A stretch of 64,000 nucleotides of DNA from Prescottella sp. R16 (GTDB lineage Bacteria > Actinomycetota > Actinomycetes > Mycobacteriales > Mycobacteriaceae). Positions 1-16,492 of this stretch are shown piece after piece. The notes beneath the pieces were generated by a model. The model saw only the letters and a list, made by a program, of their open reading frames with translations, was not told the DNA's origin and searched no databases. The position numbers were made by a program, and so were the translations under genes. Location of the stretch: assembly GCF_030656875.1 (NCBI RefSeq), contig NZ_CP130943.1, positions 2,480,001 through 2,544,000 on the forward strand, in the 5' to 3' direction. Position 1 is the stretch's first letter, and the number at the start of each line of letters is the position of its first letter.

Positions 1-2529
<2,529 letters not shown>

Positions 2530-2581
2530 GGTGTGTGTGCTCCTTAAGAAAATCGAAGTGTTCGAGGGATGAGTCTAGTGG

Positions 2582-5253
<2,672 letters not shown>

Positions 5254-5257
<4 letters not shown>

Positions 5258-6185
5258 TGCGGTCCTTCCGTGGTTACGGGGGTGGTGGGGGTGACCCGGG
5301 GGTGGGCGGCGGGGGTCACCATCGTTCCGATGCCCTCGCCCGTGAACAGTTCGAGCAGCACGGCGTGTGCGACGCGGCCGTCGATGACGTGGGCGGTGGG
5401 CACGCCGCCTTCGACGGCGCGCAGGCAGGCTTCCATCTTGGGGACCATGCCGGCGTCGAGTCGCGGCAACAGCTGACGCAGTGCGGCGGCGTCGATCTCG
5501 GAGGCGAGGGAGCCGCGGTCGGGCCAGTCGGTGTAGAGGCCTTCGACGTCGGTGAGGACGACGAGTTTCTCGGCGCCGATCGCCTCGGCGAGCGCCGCGG
5601 CCGCGGTGTCGGCGTTGATGTTGTGGACGACTCCGTCCTCGTCGGGTGCGATCGTGGAGACGACGGGGATGCGTCCGGCGTCGATGAGGTCGAGGACTGC
5701 GGCCGGGTCGACGTTGGTGACGTCGCCGACGAGGCCGATGTCGGTGGGTGTGCCCTCGACCTGCACGGTGCGGCGGGTCGCGGTGAACAGTCGGGCGTCC
5801 TCACCGGAGATGCCGACGGCGAACGGTCCGTGCGCGTTGATCAGGCCGACGAGTTCGCGGCCGACCTGCCCGAACAACACCATGCGGACGACGTCCATGA
5901 CCTCGGGGGTGGTGACGCGGAAGCCGCCCCGGAACTCCCCTTCCATGCCGAGCCGCTTCAGCATCGCGTTGATCTGCGGGCCGCCGCCGTGCACGACGAC
6001 CGGGTGGATGCCGACGGTCCGCAGGAACGCCATGTCCTGCGCGAACGCGGCCTTGAGGTCGTCGTCGATCATGGCGTTGCCGCCGTACTTGACGACGACG
6101 GTCTTGCCGTGGAACCGCTGCAGCCACGGCAGTGCCTCGGCGAGGACGTACGCCTTCTGACCCGAGGTGAGGTTCTCGATGCTGC

Positions 6186-6189
<4 letters not shown>
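5254..6189 (-). CDS. argB: Acetylglutamate kinase
   Basis: Phosphorylates N-acetylglutamate, usually the feedback-controlled step of the pathway. 311 aa. The amino-acid-kinase motifs VVKYGGNAM and HGGGPQIN are present near the N-terminus, and the long N-terminal helix ([16 protein letters not shown]) fits the hexameric, arginine-sensitive type. That helix is known to build the arginine-inhibited ring in other species, so feedback inhibition is inferred. The ATG overlaps argJ's stop (ATGA), and argD starts within its stop. Confidence 0.96.
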
Positions 6190-8551
<2,362 letters not shown>

Positions 8552-8608
8552 GAGTTTCCGGACCGCCCCACACCAGCGGCCCTACATTGGACGACAGGAG
8601 GGCGCGCG

Positions 8609-10303
8609 ATGACGACATTCCACGAACCCACGACCGGCACGTCTCTCGGTCACCGTACGCACGACGTGGTCAACCAGGCACCACCACGGGTCGATGTCGA
8701 CGAGTTCACGTCGAACGTTCCACTGGTCGACGCCGTCACCCACTACGACGCCGACTGGGCGCTCCCCCACCTGACCGAGGTGGGGACCCTCGTGGGCACC
8801 GCCGAGTTCCAGCACGCCGCGCAGCGCGCGAACACCGAGCTCCCCCGCCTGCACACCCACGACCGGTACGGCCACCGCATCGACGAGGTCGAGTACCACC
8901 CCGCCTACCACCGGGTGATCGGCGCGGCCGTCGAGCACGGCGCACACACGTCGGCATGGGCGCGGCCGCGGGCGGGCGCGAACGTGGCGCGTGCCGCAAC
9001 GTTCATGCTGTTCGCCCAGGTGGAGGCCGGGCACGCCTGCCCGATCTCGATGACGCACTCGGTGGTGCCGTCTCTGATGCTCGCCCCGGACCTCGCGGCC
9101 CGCTGGCTACCGCGCGTGTATTCCCGCGACTACGACGGCGCGCTCACCGCGCCCGCCGACAAGCCGGGCGCCCTGTTCGGGATGGCGATGACCGAGAAAC
9201 AGGGCGGCTCGGACGTGCGCGCCAACACCACTGTGGCGCAGCGGATCTCCGGCGACCTGTATGCGCTCACCGGGCACAAGTGGTTCTGTTCGGCGCCGAT
9301 GTCGGATGCGTTCCTGGTGCTGGCTCAGGTGCCGGCAGCAGCGGAGCGGCCGGAAGACACAGGTCTCTCCTGTTTCCTGGTGCCGCGGATACTCGAGGAC
9401 GGCACCCGCAACGTGTTCCGGATCCAGCGGCTCAAAGACAAGCTGGGCAACAAGTCGAATGCGTCGTCGGAGATCGAACTGGACGGCACGCTCGGACATC
9501 TGGTGGGTGAGCCGGGACGTGGGGTGCGCACGATCATCGAGATGGTGGCCCGCACCCGACTGGACTGCGTATACGGGTCGACGGCCGGGATGCGGCAGTC
9601 GGTCGCCGAGGCCCTGTGGCACGTGCGGCATCGGGCCGCGTTCGGCGCGACGCTGATCGACCAGCCGGCGATGACGGCGGTCGTCGCCGATCTGGCACTC
9701 GAATCGGAGGCGGCGACCGCGACGGCGCTGCGGCTGGCGCGGGCCCACGACGACGACGCGTCCGACACCGAGAAGGCGTTCCGGCGGCTCGCGACGGCGG
9801 TGAGCAAATACTGGATCTGCAAACGCGGACCGCACCACGCATACGAGGCGCTCGAATGTCTCGGCGGCAACGGCTACACCGAGGATTTTCCCCTGGCCCG
9901 CCGCTACCGGGAGCAGCCGGTGATGGCCGTGTGGGAGGGGTCGGGCAACGTCATCGCACTCGACGTACTGCGGGCCATGACGCGGGAACCGGAGTCGGTG
10001 GCCGCGTTCGACGCCGAACTGTCCCGCGCCCGCGGCGCGTCCACACTGTTCGACGCCCACCACGATCGGGTGCGGTCGCTGCTCGGCGAGGTCGCCGGGC
10101 TCGACACCGGAGCCGCCCAGTCCCGGGCCCGCCGGATCGCAGCCGCGATGGCCCTCGCCCTGCAGGGATCCCTGCTGCTGCAGGGCGCGCCCACCCCGGT
10201 CGCCGAAGCGTTCCTGGCCGCACGACTCGGCCCCGACCGGGACCTCGAATACGGATCCCTGCCCGCCGGAACGGATCTCGCGGCGATCCTGGAGCGGCAC
10301 TGA
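8609..10303 (+). CDS. AidB-like acyl-CoA dehydrogenase
   Basis: Flavin-dependent acyl-CoA dehydrogenase superfamily protein, 564 aa, longer than ordinary FadE proteins (about 380-400 aa) and similar in length and layout to AidB / isovaleryl-CoA-dehydrogenase-like proteins. The ATG at 8609 follows a strong GACAGGAGGG site. Visible family segments are MTEKQGGSDVRANTT (FAD/substrate region, about residues 190-205), ALTGHKWFCSA, and the C-terminal FAD segment CLGGNGYTEDFPLARRYRE followed by VWEGSGNV. E. coli AidB is an alkylation-response protein with DNA affinity; whether this one does the same, or oxidises a branched acyl-CoA, cannot be told. Divergent from argC and stands alone. Confidence 0.85.
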   Translation: MTTFHEPTTGTSLGHRTHDVVNQAPPRVDVDEFTSNVPLVDAVTHYDADWALPHLTEVGTLVGTAEFQHAAQRANTELPRLHTHDRYGHRIDEVEYHPAYHRVIGAAVEHGAHTSAWARPRAGANVARAATFMLFAQVEAGHACPISMTHSVVPSLMLAPDLAARWLPRVYSRDYDGALTAPADKPGALFGMAMTEKQGGSDVRANTTVAQRISGDLYALTGHKWFCSAPMSDAFLVLAQVPAAAERPEDTGLSCFLVPRILEDGTRNVFRIQRLKDKLGNKSNASSEIELDGTLGHLVGEPGRGVRTIIEMVARTRLDCVYGSTAGMRQSVAEALWHVRHRAAFGATLIDQPAMTAVVADLALESEAATATALRLARAHDDDASDTEKAFRRLATAVSKYWICKRGPHHAYEALECLGGNGYTEDFPLARRYREQPVMAVWEGSGNVIALDVLRAMTREPESVAAFDAELSRARGASTLFDAHHDRVRSLLGEVAGLDTGAAQSRARRIAAAMALALQGSLLLQGAPTPVAEAFLAARLGPDRDLEYGSLPAGTDLAAILERH

Positions 10304-10394
10304 AACCCGGTGGAGGCTGCGGGATGCGTCGGGCGGGACCGTCGAGGTCGACGAGGTGGATTCGGCGGCGGGCTGGCAGCTCCGCGAAGTACGG

Positions 10395-10739
10395 CTAGTC
10401 CGGGCGCTTCATCGATCGCCGGATTTCGTCGAGCTTGTCGCGGGCCGCTTTCTCCCGCGCCTCCCACTGCTCGTCGAGATCCCGGCCGGTCCGGCTACCG
10501 CGTTCGAGTTCTTCGGCGCCGAGAGCGGTTCCGAAACGTTCCTCGATCCTGTCGCGGACCCGCTCGAACGTAGGCACACCCGCCTCCGTGTAATCCGGGC
10601 TGATCGTCAGCGGCGGCGGCACCTCCGGCGGCGCCGACGGACGCGACGGATCCGGCGGAATGTTCGTGGTGGCGTGCTCGGACTCGCTCGGGTCCGCCCC
10701 CGTGTCGTTCGGGTCCGAACTGCTGCCTGAATCCACCAT
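10395..10739 (-). CDS. Conserved-looking hypothetical protein, acidic and proline-rich N-terminus
   Basis: 114 aa, function unknown. The first 50 residues are Ser/Pro/Asp-rich and probably disordered (PPDPSRPSAPPEVPPP), followed by a charged helical part (FERVRDRIEERFG and EEREARDKLDE-type composition, ending RRSMKRPD). No signal peptide or membrane segment is visible. The ATG at 10739 is preferred over the adjacent GTG at 10742 because the GAGAGGAG ribosome site then has 7 nt spacing. It converges with the acyl-CoA dehydrogenase gene. Codon bias and a clear ribosome site support coding. Confidence 0.65.
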   Translation of the reverse strand: MVDSGSSSDPNDTGADPSESEHATTNIPPDPSRPSAPPEVPPPLTISPDYTEAGVPTFERVRDRIEERFGTALGAEELERGSRTGRDLDEQWEAREKAARDKLDEIRRSMKRPD

Positions 10740-11259
10740 CACGGGCTCCTCTCACCGACCCTGTCCAGGGTAGCGAGAAGAGCCACTCGAGGGCTGGGCA
10801 CTATCGAACTCGTCGTCGAGATAACCCGCAGCCACGATCGGCCCACGCACCTGACCACAGCTCGATCGCCGTACCGACCACTCGACATACCCGCATCCAC
10901 CACGAGAGCCCCAACCTCCAGTGCCCGACACCGGCGGGCGCCCACACATTCACGAATCAGACAGATCGAAGACAGGGTGCAGCGCCGTCCTGCCCCAGGC
11001 ACCGAACATGTTGTGGGTGAACGACTTCACATACGTGTCGACGTGACCGGGATAGGTGCAGGCGGCTTTCGTGATGGCTCGACTACTGTGATCACCAGAC
11101 TCGACATATCACTGAGTCCTCGAACCAGTAGGTCTCCGGAATCACCACCGCTGCCCGAGTGGCCTTCGACGAGAGTGCCCGCGAATGCGGTGACAACCGC
11201 GACAGTTCCACCCTGATTCGCGGCACGACCCTCTGAACCCGAAAGGGGCTACGCCTGTC
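10740..11259. other. About 520-nt stretch without a recognisable gene
   Basis: Base composition is lower in G+C than in neighbouring genes and no frame shows the usual third-position GC bias. Short open frames here have no ribosome sites and no family resemblance. No tRNA, terminator or clear repeat was seen. It marks the left border of the decayed part of the island; it could be remnant DNA too degraded to identify. Confidence 0.5.
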
Positions 11260-11805
11260 ATGCCGACCGACTCGGCACGCTTCATCGTGATCACCGGCGG
11301 GCCCGGATCCGGAAAGAGCACCCTGATCGACCACCTACAGAACGCAGGCTTCTCGCGGTCGCACGAGGCAGGGCGGGGCGTCATCCAGGACCAGGTCGCC
11401 ATCGGGGGACGCGCACTGCCGTGGAACGATCCCGAATTGTTCGCGGAGCTGATGCTCTGCTGGGAACTCCACTCCTATCGCCACGCGGCAACCCTCAGCG
11501 GACCCGTCTTCTTCGACCGGGGCATCCCCGACATCATCGGCTACCTCCGCCTCGAAGGCAGGCCCGTACCTGCACACCTTCACGCCGCCGCCTCCACTTT
11601 CCGCTACCACCCGCGCGTGTTCATCGCCCCGCCCTGGCCCGAGATCTACGAACAAGACACCGAACGCAAACAGTCACTCGCCGAGGCAGAACGAACCTAC
11701 GAGTCCATGCTCACGACGTACGCCGGGTGCGGCTACGAGCTCGTGGAACTCCCCCGCGTGCCCGTGGAGGAACGCGCACGATACGTCACCGAGCGCCTCC
11801 GCTGA
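11260..11805 (+). CDS. Small P-loop ATPase/kinase-like protein (AAA_28 type)
   Basis: 181 aa single-domain P-loop NTPase. The Walker A motif GGPGSGKST is at residues 13-21; further in, VFFDRGIPDIIGYL resembles the Asp/Arg segment of nucleoside and small-molecule kinases, and the C-terminus (ELVELPRVPVEERARYV) fits small predicted ATPases of the AAA_28 type. The substrate is unknown. The ATG at 11260 is 10 nt behind a GAAAGGGG site. It stands alone in the island, next to a transposase remnant, so recent gain is plausible. Confident of the fold, not of the role. Confidence 0.8.
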   Translation: MPTDSARFIVITGGPGSGKSTLIDHLQNAGFSRSHEAGRGVIQDQVAIGGRALPWNDPELFAELMLCWELHSYRHAATLSGPVFFDRGIPDIIGYLRLEGRPVPAHLHAAASTFRYHPRVFIAPPWPEIYEQDTERKQSLAEAERTYESMLTTYAGCGYELVELPRVPVEERARYVTERLR

Positions 11806-11945
11806 TCACCGCGGAACTGCTTGTACACACGTCGAAGCCTCGTGCCCCTCTACGACAAACACTCCATCGCCTGCCTCGCCGCCTCGACCGCGGCGCCGTC
11901 AGCGCCTGAACCTGGGCAACTAGGCATGTCCGACAAACTGCGGCT

Positions 11946-12332
11946 CTATGCGACGGCCGCGTTCAGGACGGCCGGGGCGCGGTAGACGATCGCGAGCTTG
12001 TCGTAGCGGGTGGACAGCCCGCGCCACTGCTTCAAGTGGGAGAAACGTCGTTCGACAACGTTGCGTCCGCGATGGTCGACCGGGTCGAACGCCGGTGGCC
12101 GAGCAGGTGCGGAAACGTGGGGCTGTCACCGAGCCTGGCCAGGCGTGACGAGCACGACGAGGGCCAATCCGTGACCGTCGACGAGATGATGGATCTTCGT
12201 CGACAGACCGCCGCGGGATCGGCCGATCGCGTGGTCAGGCGGCTCGATCTGCGGATTCGTGTAGTTCGATGCATCCCCGGTGTTGCGGGTGGTGTTCGTG
12301 GCGTGCTGGTGCGCGCGGACGACAACACCCGA
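11946..12332 (-). pseudogene. Decayed IS5-family transposase fragment
   Basis: Three pieces of one DDE transposase are readable on the minus strand in different frames. The first, ending at a stop near 12167, includes GRSRGGLSTKIHHLVDGHG and LALVVLVTPGQA. A one-base shift then gives GDSPTFPHLL. After a missing internal segment comes the C-terminus DHRGRNVVERRFSHLKQW, ending at the TAG at 11946. These are hallmarks of the IS5/IS427 group. The N-terminal part is absent beyond about 12332. Inverted terminal repeats were not found, so the element is dead and partial. Confidence 0.85.
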
Positions 12333-12524
12333 AGCCGCGACACCGGAGCAGCATCACACGCAACATTTCGTCTCGTGCTGCTACGTCTGGGGCAACCTAC
12401 CGTTGACAGAGCCAGCGGCAGGAGAGCGACACATACGGATCCGAGCAACACTGAAAGCCGTAATCAGACCAATCCTGTCCCGGACAGCGGCCGGCAGTTC
12501 GCATTGGCCTGAGAGGATCGGTGC

Positions 12525-13019
12525 GTGCCCGAACACCACTACACCCTCACCGTCGCCTGGACCGGGAACCGAGGCGTCGGCACGGCCGATCACCGCGCCT
12601 ATGGCCGCGAGCACCGAGTCTCGGCCCCGGCGAAGCCCGACCTGCCCGGCAGCTCGGATCCCGCCTTCCGGGGTGACCCCACGCGGTGGAACCCTGAGGA
12701 GCTGCTGGTCGCCTCGCTGGCTCAGTGCCACATGCTCTGGTTCCTCAGCCTGGCCGCGTCTGCCGGGATCGTGGTCACCGGGTACACCGACCGTCCCACC
12801 GGGACGATGGCCGAGGAACCCAGCGGCGCAGGGCAGTTCACCGAGGTCACGCTCAACCCCGAGGTCACGGTGTGCGACCGGAACCCCAGCGGCGCCCTCG
12901 ACGCGGACCTGCTGGCCACGATCGAGTCGCTGCACCAGAAGGCGAACGAGATGTGTTTCATCGCCCGGTCGGTGAACTTCGCGGTCCGGCACCGACCCAC
13001 CACACAGCTCGAGCGCTGA
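12525..13019 (+). CDS. OsmC/Ohr-family protein
   Basis: 164 aa OsmC-like peroxiredoxin, a family that reduces organic hydroperoxides using a cysteine pair. The two cysteines are C68 (SLAQCHM) and C143 (NEMCFIARSV), with family spacing; the segment NPEELLVASLAQCH is typical. The GTG start at 12525 follows GAGAGG. It is an island gene between a dead transposase and a methyltransferase. Family assignment is firm; the physiological peroxide is not known. It belongs to the general OsmC type rather than clear Ohr, which usually has its cysteines in VCPYS contexts. Confidence 0.88.
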   Translation: MPEHHYTLTVAWTGNRGVGTADHRAYGREHRVSAPAKPDLPGSSDPAFRGDPTRWNPEELLVASLAQCHMLWFLSLAASAGIVVTGYTDRPTGTMAEEPSGAGQFTEVTLNPEVTVCDRNPSGALDADLLATIESLHQKANEMCFIARSVNFAVRHRPTTQLER

Positions 13020-13240
13020 CGCGGGCGCCGCTCCGATGAACCTGGGCATGTCAGGGTTCAGCTTCTCGGCCGTGTTCAATGGGGTGGTGATTATCCGCAC
13101 ACAGTCCTGGTGGCCGCGCTCCGTAGCGGCCTGATCGACTGTGTCTTCGGCCGCCTCTCCGGTGGCCGATTGCTCTCGCTTCCCGCGGGGATACCGGCCG
13201 GCGTGATGGGGTGGCCTCAATTCGAGAGGAAACCACCCAG

Positions 13241-13954
13241 ATGACCCGCGACGGCGACCAGTCCCCCACGGTTGGGATCGGCGAAATGCTGATCAGTTCC
13301 CGTTCACTCGACGAGTACAGGGCGATGTTCAATCTCACCGAGCACGACCTGTCTCGGAAGATCCTGGATTGCCCCGGCGGCGCAGCAGGTTTCACCGGTG
13401 CTGTGAACCGCCTTGGCGGTGACGTGACGGCATGTGACACAGCCTATTTCGACAGGACGGCCGAGCAGTTGGCCGGCATTGTGGCAGCCGAAACCAGCCG
13501 GGGGAACCGCTACGTCCGTGCCCACCTGGAGCACTACGAATGGACCTTCTTCGCGGACCCCGACGAGCATCTTCGCCTCCGCCAGCACGCGGTCGAGGAG
13601 TTCGCCACAGACATCACTCGGAACCCGCACCACTACGTGGCCGGGCGGTTACCTGCCTTGCCGTTCCCAGATGCCAGCTTCGATCTGGTACTCAGCTCCC
13701 ACCTGCTGTTCAGCTATTCCGATCGTCTCGATCCGACCTTCCACCTCGAAGCGATCACCGAACTCATGCGCGTCTCTCGCAGCGAGTTGCGGATCTTCCC
13801 TCTGGTGGATTCCGGATCCTCGATTCGTTACCCGCACCTGGACACACTGCTCACCGATCTTCGGGACCGTGGCATCACGGGTGACGTCGTCGAAGTCGAG
13901 TACCGCTTTCAAAGAGGTGCCCAGCACATGCTGGTCTGCCACCACATCACCTAG
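13241..13954 (+). CDS. SAM-dependent methyltransferase (class I-like)
   Basis: 237 aa. Motif I is KILDCPGGAAGFTG (about residues 40-53), followed by an acidic residue region VTACDTAYF and, late, the motif IV-like ASFDLVLSSHLLFSY. The C-terminal half is short. The ATG at 13241 follows GAGAGGAAA with good spacing; upstream in-frame starts lack a site. The substrate is unknown. Family members of this kind are often annotated simply as class I methyltransferases. It is flanked by remnants of mobile DNA, so it may be a passenger of the island. Confidence 0.8.
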   Translation: MTRDGDQSPTVGIGEMLISSRSLDEYRAMFNLTEHDLSRKILDCPGGAAGFTGAVNRLGGDVTACDTAYFDRTAEQLAGIVAAETSRGNRYVRAHLEHYEWTFFADPDEHLRLRQHAVEEFATDITRNPHHYVAGRLPALPFPDASFDLVLSSHLLFSYSDRLDPTFHLEAITELMRVSRSELRIFPLVDSGSSIRYPHLDTLLTDLRDRGITGDVVEVEYRFQRGAQHMLVCHHIT

Positions 13955-14139
13955 CAGGCAGCACGAACCGCTGTCGAGGGAAAGGCCTGATCAGCGGATC
14001 AACGCACTGCCAGCAATTCTCAGACATTCCCTAGGTGTACCTAGCAGGACGACCTCCACAACCACCGGCCCGCGATCGTCCGCTCGATGGGAATCTGAAC
14101 CGGCCCATGTCAGGTCACGCTATCCCCCTGAAGCATGAC

Positions 14140-14340
14140 CGAGGTGGAGTGTTGTTCCCCGCTCCATCTCGGTACGCCTGACCCGATATCCGATTGGACA
14201 GTGCTTGATGTGGCCGGATGTCGGTAGCGGTGGACCTCCATAGCGAGAGGCGTTGCCGCCACTGATGATGCCGCGGTAGAAGTGCTCGTATTTCAAAGTG
14301 CCGAAGAACCGTTCGATCACACTGTCAGTCTGCGGCAACC
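14140..14340 (-). pseudogene. Fragment of IS3-type integrase-core transposase
   Basis: Minus-strand reading gives DSVIERFFGTLKYEHFYRG, the familiar segment around the third acidic residue of the rve/DDE domain in IS3-like transposases. It then loses frame; the next frame reads AMEVHRYRH, matching what normally follows. N-terminal and extreme C-terminal parts are missing and no terminal repeats were recognised. Borders are approximate. Confidence 0.75.
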
Positions 14341-14696
14341 AGCCCCGATGCGGACGTGGCGTAACAGCGGGTCGTCGCCGGTGAACGGTCCAGCGAAGGT
14401 GCCGCGCTGGAAGAATCGGATCAAGGACTACGAGTCCGATGGGCACGACGCGCAACAGTTGCGTGAGATCGCCGGGCTGTCCCGATCTGCGATGTACGCG
14501 ACGCTATGCGCGGCCGGGACGAGCAGGCGCAAGGCGACGTCCCGTAGGCCACCTCGAACGTCGGCGAACGCCGCGGGCTCACGGAAAACCGTAGTCGAGG
14601 CCGGCGAGTAGCGTCCGCCTGCAGATGCCTGTCACATGGTCGGGGTCGTGAAATCGCCTGCGGGGATGGCGTGCCCGGCGGATCGTGCGACCTGGG

Positions 14697-15240
14697 TCAG
14701 TGCGAGTTCGTGCAGGTGGCGTTGTAGTCGGCGACAGCATCGGATACGACGAAGAACTGGATGTCTCTCGCCAAGGCATCGAAGCTTGTCGCGGCGACCC
14801 CCTGGGACGCGAATACGCCGCAGACAGCAAGCTGGTCCTGCCTCGACGCCGCAGTTTCACCTCGAGGTCGGTGGGTAGAACGCGCTGAGAGATCGTTTGT
14901 GGACACAGGGAACAGCCGGGGCGTCCATGCCGCGCAAGCAGGACTGTTCGACCTCGGCCGCATCCAGCCCCCCGACCCCACAGCAAACCTCCGAGCCCGC
15001 GCTGCCGCACCGTCGTGGCCGGGCGTGGTGCCGACGCGATGACCGGGACGTCGTGACCGAATGCCCAATCCACCACGGCTTGGCACCGATCGACTCCCGC
15101 CATTCGAGTCTCGGCAGCGAGCACGCTCACGTAGTACGGGAGTAGGTCGTGCACCAATACCGCGCAGCGACCCTGCTCGACCTGCCACCCCAGCCCGCCT
15201 CGAACATCGTCGGCTCATACGGATCGACCTCGGCTGTGAA
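14697..15240 (-). pseudogene. Frameshifted isochorismatase-family (PhzD/EntB-like) pseudogene
   Basis: An isochorismatase-like hydrolase is readable across three frames on the minus strand. First frame: RCAVLVHDLLPYYVSV, then VDRCQAVVDWAFGHDVPVI and VRQRGLGGLLWG. Second frame: MDAPAVPCVHKRSLSAFY, containing the usual Lys/Arg plus S-AF core. First frame again: DLEVKLRRRGR. Third frame: QLAVCGVFASQGVAATSF and DALARDIQFFVVSDAVADYN, ending at 14697. At least three frame changes make it non-functional. The order of motifs is that of EntB/PhzD enzymes of siderophore and phenazine pathways. Upstream residues up to about 15290 (RIVGVVTFTAEVDPYE) may be the end of another lost gene. Confidence 0.82.
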
Positions 15241-15291
15241 CGTGACCACGCCGACGATCCTGTCGAACCCCCATCGGCCCGACTCAGCCGG

Positions 15292-16206
15292 TCAGACCTC
15301 GCCTGGAATGAACGGTGTCTCCTGGTAGACGCAGTAGTTCAGCCAGTTGGAGTACAGCAGGTGCCCGTGGCCGCGCCATCGGTTGAGCGGGGTGGCGGTG
15401 GGATCGTCGCCGGGGAAGTAGTGCGCCGGCGCTGAGATCGGGAGTCCTTGCTCGCTGTCGCGGCGGTATTCGCGTGCCAGGGTGTCCGCATCGTATTCCG
15501 GGTGACCGGTCACGAAGACCTGGCGGCCGTCCGCGGTGGCGGCCAGATAGACCCCGGCCTCCTCGCTCACCGCCAACACGTCGACCTCACCGGTGGCCTC
15601 GATGTCGGCGGCGTGGACATCGGTGTGCCGTGAGTGCGGCGCCAGGAACTCGTCGTCGAACCCGGTGACGATCGGCGACCGCACGCCAGTGAGCCGGTGG
15701 GAGAACACACCGGAGATTTTCTGTGGGACTTCGTGTTTGCGGACACCGTAGTGGTGATAGAGGGCCGCCTGCGCACCCCAGCAGACGTGCAGAGTCGACT
15801 GCACCGCGCTACGGGACCAGTCCAGGATCTTGGTCATCTCCGGCCAGTAGTCGACGTCCTCGAAGTCGAGTTTCTCGATCGGTGCCCCGGTGATGATGAG
15901 GCCGTCGAAGTGCATGTGGGCCACGTCGTCGAAAGTCGAGTAGAACGATTCGAGATGCTCCGCAGAGGTGGTGCGCGAGACGTGGCTGGCCATGTGCAGC
16001 AGGGTGATCTCGATCTGCAGCGGATTGTTGCTGAGCAACCGCAGCAACTGTGTCTCGGTGCTGACCTTCAACGGCATCAGATTCAAGATGGCGATCCGCA
16101 TAGGGCGAATATCCTGATGTCCGGCACGCTCGTCGGACATGACAAAGATTCGCTCCGCTTCCAGGATGGCCCTGGCGGGAAGATCGTGCGGCATAGTGAC
16201 AGGCAT
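15292..16206 (-). CDS. metA: Homoserine O-acyltransferase, MetA family, with acetyl-type residue Glu111
   Basis: First committed step of methionine synthesis: acylates the homoserine hydroxyl. 304 aa. The catalytic cysteine is C142 (HVCWGAQAAL), and the histidine is in VTGHPEYD; both align with E. coli numbering. Position 111 is Glu (TGAPIEKLDF), where succinyl-CoA-using enzymes have Gly and characterised acetyl-CoA-using MetA proteins have Glu, so acetyl-CoA is the predicted donor. Most actinobacteria use the unrelated MetX. The ATG at 16206 has no Shine-Dalgarno but a TAAGCT hexamer 8 nt upstream, implying a leaderless mRNA. It lies between the isochorismatase pseudogene and pheT. Confidence 0.93.
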   Translation of the reverse strand: MPVTMPHDLPARAILEAERIFVMSDERAGHQDIRPMRIAILNLMPLKVSTETQLLRLLSNNPLQIEITLLHMASHVSRTTSAEHLESFYSTFDDVAHMHFDGLIITGAPIEKLDFEDVDYWPEMTKILDWSRSAVQSTLHVCWGAQAALYHHYGVRKHEVPQKISGVFSHRLTGVRSPIVTGFDDEFLAPHSRHTDVHAADIEATGEVDVLAVSEEAGVYLAATADGRQVFVTGHPEYDADTLAREYRRDSEQGLPISAPAHYFPGDDPTATPLNRWRGHGHLLYSNWLNYCVYQETPFIPGEV

Positions 16207-16214
16207 CGTCCAGT

Positions 16215-16220
16215 AGCTTA
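16215..16220 (-). promoter_or_regulatory. -10 hexamer of leaderless metA
   Basis: TAAGCT on the minus strand fits TAnnnT and ends 8 nt before the metA ATG, with no ribosome site between. No convincing -35 was seen, which is common in actinobacterial promoters. No S-box, SAM or T-box-like structure is present upstream. Confidence 0.45.
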
Positions 16221-16242
16221 GTCCGTTCGCGGCGATGGATGG

Positions 16243-16362
16243 TCAGGGCACCGTCCAGGCCCCGGCGCCCGGGACCATTGCCAGGGGCACGTAACCGGGA
16301 GTCACGGGCGGCGGCGTGACGGTGGCGCCGACGACGAACACTCGCCGTAGCTGTCGTTTCAT
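16243..16362 (-). CDS. Possible 39-residue protein
   Basis: Candidate small gene: MKRQLRRVFVVGATV, then a proline-rich middle and a tail ending AGAWTVP. The ATG at 16362 follows GGGAG with 8 nt spacing. The basic start plus hydrophobic stretch could act as a short signal or membrane anchor. It lies between pheT's terminator and metA. Unknown function; could be a chance frame, but the ribosome site and composition are suggestive. Confidence 0.4.
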   Translation of the reverse strand: MKRQLRRVFVVGATVTPPPVTPGYVPLAMVPGAGAWTVP

Positions 16363-16441
16363 CAGTGGACTCCCTGATCGGTAGCCCCATCCTGCTCCAC
16401 GCTCGCAGGCACCGGCAGCCGATTCCCGCTCCCCCACATCA

Positions 16442-16476
16442 AAGAGCCTCCGGACCGTTACGGTCCGGAGGCTCTT
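16442..16476 (-). terminator. Intrinsic terminator after pheT
   Basis: Perfect 16-bp stem with a 3-nt loop (arm AAGAGCCTCCGGACCG), 16 nt past the pheT stop. In the pheT direction it is followed by a short TTTGA, so the T-tract is weak; the symmetry would also allow use in the other direction. Confidence 0.8.
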
Positions 16477-16492
16477 GTCCATCGATGTGCGT

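Noticed and set aside
13020..13240. Possible coding remnant between the OsmC and methyltransferase genes
   Set aside because: Short frames on both strands show no family motif and no ribosome site.
14282..14611. Plus-strand frame with a helix-turn-helix-like stretch (LREIAGLSRSAMY)
   Set aside because: It overlaps the IS3 remnant, lacks a ribosome site and has no continuing domain; at most a further fragment of a resolvase or regulator.
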